Origin: Amphritea sp.
Lineage (GTDB): Bacteria > Pseudomonadota > Gammaproteobacteria > Pseudomonadales > Balneatricaceae
Assembly: GCA_018067325.1 (NCBI GenBank)
Contig: JAGPUU010000066.1
Location: 1-5,200, forward strand
Reading direction: 5' to 3'
Length of the DNA: 5,200 nucleotides
Shown: piece by piece, positions 1 to 5,200 of the stretch
Numbering within the stretch: position 1 is the stretch's first letter
Layout: each line of letters opens with the position of its first letter
Program-made: the position numbers and the translations under genes
Notes under the pieces: model-generated
Databases searched by the model: none
Told to the model about the DNA's origin: nothing
The model's input: only the letters and a program-made list of their open reading frames with translations

Positions 1-777
1 AATTTTAATATCTTCGGCATGCAGGGTCGGTGTTCGCAGTGCCATCGCTATATCATTGGTCACCTGATCACCCGCAATAGGAATCACTGCCGTATGACGA
101 ATCGAACCACCGGTGAAGATAGCGATATCAGTGGTACCACCACCCATATCCACCATACAAACACCCAACTCTTTCTCATCTTCTGTTAGCACCGAGTAAC
201 TGGATGCCAGCTGTTCCAGTACCGAGCTATCCACCGCTAGGCCACAGCGTTTCACACACTTTTCTATATTCTGTACCGCGTTAACCGCACCGGTTACTAA
301 ATGAACTTTAGCTTCAAGCCGAACGCCTGACATGCCCAGCGGTTCGCGAATACCTTCCTGATTATCAATCACGTATTCCTGCGGCAGTATGTGCAAGATT
401 TTCTGGTCTGCGGGAATAGCCACCGCCCGAGCAGCATCAATCACCCGTTCCAGATCGTGCTCCATCACTTCACCATCACGAACAGCAACAATTCCGTGAG
501 AGTTCATGCTTCTAATATGACTACCTGCTACACCCACAGTAACGGAGTGAATCTTGCAGCCCGCCATTAGTTCAGCTTCTTCAACTGCTCGTTGAATCGA
601 ATGAACAGTAGATTCAATATTAACCACGACGCCTCGCTTTAAACCGCGAGACTCATGGGAGCCAATACCAACGATATCAACAATGCCATCCAAACCGACT
701 TCGCCCACCAGACACACTACCTTAGAGGTGCCGATATCCAGTGCCACGATCATATTATTTCCAGGCTTCATCGCCAT
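1..777 (-). CDS. ftsA: Cell division protein FtsA, N-terminal ~259 residues (runs off the left edge)
   Basis: FtsA is an actin-like ATP-binding protein that tethers FtsZ filaments to the inner membrane and recruits later divisome proteins. Translation on the minus strand is open from 777 to base 1 with no stop. Seen with M1 at 777: the phosphate-1 loop DIGTSK (about 13-18), a conserved early stretch with RGLKRGVVVNIEST (about 45-58), the SHS2/1C-domain region (about 85-165) including LPQEYVIDNQEG and PLGMSGVRLEAKVHL, and the phosphate-2 loop VDMGGGTTD (about 209-217). The family is usually about 410-420 residues, so about 60% is present; the remaining actin subdomains and the C-terminal amphipathic membrane helix lie outside. 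It follows ftsQ by 10 nt. The start is uncertain: ATG 777 matches the N-terminal length I recall for Pseudomonas FtsA, but an in-frame GTG at 783 has the better Shine-Dalgarno spacing, and ATG 771 is also possible. ftsZ is expected next, off-window. Confidence 0.96.
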   Translation of the reverse strand, partial: MAMKPGNNMIVALDIGTSKVVCLVGEVGLDGIVDIVGIGSHESRGLKRGVVVNIESTVHSIQRAVEEAELMAGCKIHSVTVGVAGSHIRSMNSHGIVAVRDGEVMEHDLERVIDAARAVAIPADQKILHILPQEYVIDNQEGIREPLGMSGVRLEAKVHLVTGAVNAVQNIEKCVKRCGLAVDSSVLEQLASSYSVLTEDEKELGVCMVDMGGGTTDIAIFTGGSIRHTAVIPIAGDQVTNDIAMALRTPTLHAEDIKI

Positions 778-783
778 ATTCAC

Positions 784-798
784 AGTATTAACCTTTCT
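784..798 (-). promoter_or_regulatory. Probable ftsA ribosome-binding site, overlapping the ftsQ stop
   Basis: The minus strand carries AGAAAGGT (798-791), inside the last codons of ftsQ. The AGG core lies 8-9 nt before the GTG at 783 but about 14-15 nt before the ATG at 777. On spacing alone it favours GTG 783; on start-codon preference and homologue length ATG 777 is favoured. The site is an incomplete match to GGAGGT. Because it is inside ftsQ, ftsA translation is probably coupled to ftsQ translation (inference). Confidence 0.5.
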
Positions 799-1684
799 GT
801 TGTTCTTCGGTGGACACCTGAGGGCGCCACTTCACGGCAATGCCGTTGTTGTATCGAATATCAATCTGCTCTATTCGGCCGGCCTTTGCTTCAGCCTGTA
901 AGCGTTGCGTATAAATTTTCAGGAAACGCTCAAGCCTTGCTACCACCTGATCTCTGCCAACAATGATTCGAATATCGTTATCCAGAATCAGCGTCCAGGC
1001 TCCCCGAGCTTCCAATTTCAGTTCAACCAGTTGCAGCCCGGCATTTCTCAGCATCTGATTCAGATCGTAATACTCCGACATCATCATCGCAGTATTCCCG
1101 GAAGGCCCCGTCAACAATGGCAGACCGCTATATCTCGATAGCTGCTCCGGCCAAAAAATATCACCTTCATGGTTTAACAGGCCATCACTCCCCCAACGGG
1201 CAACGGGCACCTCTTCTGTCACTTGTAGGTAAAGTGCCGCTGGCCAGCGCCGAGTTACACCTACCTGATAAACCCAGGGATTAGCCTGTATTCCCTCTTT
1301 TACCGCCTCAAGGTCGGCACTCAACAACCCACCGCCCATCAAAGCCACCGAACTCGCCGCTAATTGATGCCGGTCCAGATGTCGTGTCTGCCCTTCAAAA
1401 ACCACTTGCTCCACTGGCTGATCTAGCCAGTTGTACATAACGCCATAACTGTAATCAGCAAGCGCAACAAACACCGCCAACGCCGTAAGAATCGTCGCCG
1501 GCTTGAGCCACCAGTCGCCATCAATCCCTTTTAATTTTTGCATCCATGCTAGTTCAATCCGCGCTGGATCACTCTCTTTTGCCGCTGTCTTACTCTTCTC
1601 TGCTCGCTTATAAGCCGTAGCCGAAGCTCCCCGTCGGGGCTGTTCGGCTTCAGGCTGTTCTGACGAGAGCAGTTTTTTTAGCAT
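788..1684 (-). CDS. ftsQ: Cell division protein FtsQ (298 aa)
   Basis: FtsQ is a bitopic inner-membrane divisome protein which, with FtsL and FtsB, links the cytoplasmic Z-ring proteins to the periplasmic septal synthase FtsWI. Seen: a charged, Ala-rich cytoplasmic tail (1-59), one membrane segment (about 60-83, containing an acidic D77 near its periplasmic end), a POTRA-like region (about 90-158, starting PVEQVVFEG and containing the ANPWVYQVGVTRRWP stretch typical of the family), then the FtsQ/DivIB beta domain (about 160-290) ending in the conserved IDIRYNNGIAVKW (274-286). Length is within the usual 250-300 residues. ATG 1684 lies 3 nt after the ddl stop and is the only sensible start, since the next Met (47) would leave almost no cytoplasmic tail. 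Codons 2-4 contain a run of seven A. Identification rests on domain layout plus position between ddl and ftsA. Confidence 0.96.
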   Translation of the reverse strand: MLKKLLSSEQPEAEQPRRGASATAYKRAEKSKTAAKESDPARIELAWMQKLKGIDGDWWLKPATILTALAVFVALADYSYGVMYNWLDQPVEQVVFEGQTRHLDRHQLAASSVALMGGGLLSADLEAVKEGIQANPWVYQVGVTRRWPAALYLQVTEEVPVARWGSDGLLNHEGDIFWPEQLSRYSGLPLLTGPSGNTAMMMSEYYDLNQMLRNAGLQLVELKLEARGAWTLILDNDIRIIVGRDQVVARLERFLKIYTQRLQAEAKAGRIEQIDIRYNNGIAVKWRPQVSTEEQQKG

Positions 1685-1687
1685 GGA

Positions 1688-4076
<2,389 letters not shown>

Positions 4077-4077
<1 letters not shown>

Positions 4078-5186
4078 TATTTCATTACCTCCAAACAGAT
4101 CTCAGCAACACGTCGGCTTGCCTCTGGCTGTCCTAACTGACGAGCTTTCACCGCCATGTCGAGAAGCACCTGCCGGTTATTCAACTGCTCTGTCAAAATA
4201 TTTGTCAGACGGTTCCTATCCAACTCTTTTTGTTGAATCAGAATGGCCGCCCCGGCCTCAGCCAAATAGCGGGCATTACCTGTCTGATGGTCATCTACAG
4301 CAAAAGGGAAAGGTACTAATACAGAAGCGACCCCCGCTATGCTTAATTCACTTACCGTTAAAGCGCCTGACCGGCACAGTACCAGGTCAGCCCAACCATA
4401 AGCCTCATCCATTCTTTCTATAAAAGGTACAACACGAATATTGTCTTTCCCCTCAAGCCCTGCATTCCGATAGCAGGTCTGGGTTTCAGCCAAGTTTCGT
4501 TTACCTACCTGGTGCAGCACTTCCAACTGGATACCCTCGGGCAGCCCTGCTAACACAACAGGCAACAACTCATTGATCGCTTTTGCCCCAAGACTACCTC
4601 CGACTACCAATAGTCGAAGAGCACCCTGACGATCAGCAAAACGTTGCTCCGGAGCGGGCAAATCAAGGATATTCCCCCGCACAGGGTTACCTACAACGGT
4701 GGTTTCAGCCTTGCCTCTGAACGCTCCACCAAAAGCCTCAAGTACTCGTCGAGCCATACGCGATAAGATCTTATTAGTCATGCCGGCATAAGCATTCTGC
4801 TCATGAACCACAATAGGCACACCGGTTAGCCATGCGGCCAGCCCACCCGGCCCGGAAGCAAAACCGCCCATGCCTAACACTGCATCGGGTTTTACACATC
4901 TTAATACCTGATGCGCCTGATATAACGCGTGCACTAGCTTAAAGGGTGCCAGCAGTAGGCTTAACTTACCCTTACCACGCAGCCCTTTGACATCAATACA
5001 GTGCAGTTTAATATCCGCCGCTGGCACGACATCCGCTTCAATACCTGCAGCGGTACCTAACCACTCCACACCGACGCCCTGCTGACGCAAATAATCTGCA
5101 GTGGCCAACGCCGGAAACACATGTCCGCCGGTACCACCAGCCATAATAAGCACGGTGGATACAGGTACTACAGAAGAGTTAGTCAT
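4077..5186 (-). CDS. murG: UDP-GlcNAc:lipid I N-acetylglucosaminyltransferase MurG (369 aa)
   Basis: MurG (EC 2.4.1.227) is a peripheral inner-membrane GT-B glycosyltransferase (family GT28). It moves GlcNAc from UDP-GlcNAc to lipid I, making lipid II, the last cytoplasmic step of peptidoglycan precursor synthesis. Seen: the first G-loop [13 protein letters not shown] (16-28, with the conserved His22), the second G-loop [11 protein letters not shown] (105-115), [14 protein letters not shown] (126-139), the inter-domain GNPVR (166-170), the third G-loop [11 protein letters not shown] (196-206) opening the C-terminal donor domain, HQVGK (225-229), FIERM (255-259), [16 protein letters not shown] (266-281) and the UDP-GlcNAc-site segment [17 protein letters not shown] (292-308). 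Length is slightly above the usual 355-365, from a roughly 10-residue N-terminal lead. ATG 5186 follows a strong Shine-Dalgarno. The stop TAG shares its G with the murC start. Confidence 0.98.
4087..4092 (-). promoter_or_regulatory. murC Shine-Dalgarno site, deciding the GTG start
   Basis: A perfect GGAGGT on the minus strand is embedded in the last codons of murG, 9 nt before GTG 4077. An ATG lies between them at 4085, but it is murG's own penultimate codon and reads straight into the TAG. This supports GTG 4077 as the real murC start. Confidence 0.75.
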
Positions 5187-5200
5187 CTGAACCTCCTCCG
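5183..5200 (-). CDS. Possible last five codons of the upstream gene (ftsW by position)
   Basis: At the right edge the minus strand can be read as Arg-Arg-Arg-Phe-Arg-stop, with the TGA overlapping the murG ATG in the classic ATGA arrangement. In gammaproteobacteria ftsW usually lies directly upstream of murG, often with this same overlap and a basic tail, so this may be the end of ftsW. Eighteen bases cannot prove it: another frame is also open to a TAA at 5181-5179. Treat as a positional guess. Confidence 0.3.
   Translation of the reverse strand, partial: RRRFR
5191..5199 (-). promoter_or_regulatory. murG Shine-Dalgarno site
   Basis: The minus strand carries GGAGGAGGT, a doubled purine-rich Shine-Dalgarno. 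The GGAGGT register is 4 nt and the GGAGGA register 7 nt from ATG 5186, so at least one is well spaced. It supports ATG 5186 as the murG start. Confidence 0.7.

Noticed and set aside
655..966. 103-codon plus-strand open frame across the ftsA-ftsQ junction
   Set aside because: It is antisense to two well-supported genes, and its translation has no family resemblance.
1627..1638. CCCC-GTC-GGGG inverted repeat in early ftsQ, considered as a terminator or regulatory stem
   Set aside because: It is only a 4-bp stem inside a coding region with no adjacent U-tract in the right place for a terminator on the minus strand.
4118..4423. 101-codon plus-strand open frame opposite the murG C-terminal part
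   Set aside because: It is antisense to the conserved donor-binding domain of MurG, with low-quality composition and no motif.

Overview
The window is a contiguous, minus-strand piece of the bacterial division and cell-wall (dcw) cluster. Read in the direction of transcription, from high to low coordinates, it holds murG, murC, ddl (ddlB type), ftsQ and the first ~62% of ftsA, which runs off the left edge. The last few codons of an upstream gene, probably ftsW, may sit at the extreme right edge. Coding is almost wall to wall: the junctions are a possible 4-nt overlap, a 1-nt overlap, a 1-nt overlap, a 3-nt gap and a gap of about 10 nt. There is no stretch without a gene longer than this, and I saw no RNA gene, mobile element, CRISPR array or convincing terminator.

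The order murG-murC-ddlB-ftsQ-ftsA, with no murB insertion, is the gammaproteobacterial arrangement. The FtsA and Ddl sequences look closest, from memory of the families, to those of Pseudomonas and its marine relatives (Pseudomonadales/Cellvibrionales-like). Base composition looks close to balanced by eye, lower in G+C than typical Pseudomonas, so a marine or aquatic gammaproteobacterium is a reasonable but unproven guess.

The genes work together. MurG makes lipid II at the inner face of the cytoplasmic membrane. MurC adds L-Ala to UDP-MurNAc at the start of stem-peptide synthesis. Ddl makes the D-Ala-D-Ala dipeptide that ends the stem. FtsQ is the bitopic scaffold of the divisome (FtsQLB), and FtsA is the actin-like tether and regulator of FtsZ. 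All four complete proteins have normal family length and intact signature motifs, and the partial FtsA is intact as far as it goes.

This is an ordinary, highly conserved housekeeping region and I found no undescribed system. The points worth a second look are at the gene junctions: non-ATG starts, very tight coupling, strong Shine-Dalgarno sites on the mur/ddl genes against weaker ones on ftsQ and ftsA, and a small hairpin covering the ftsQ ribosome-binding site.
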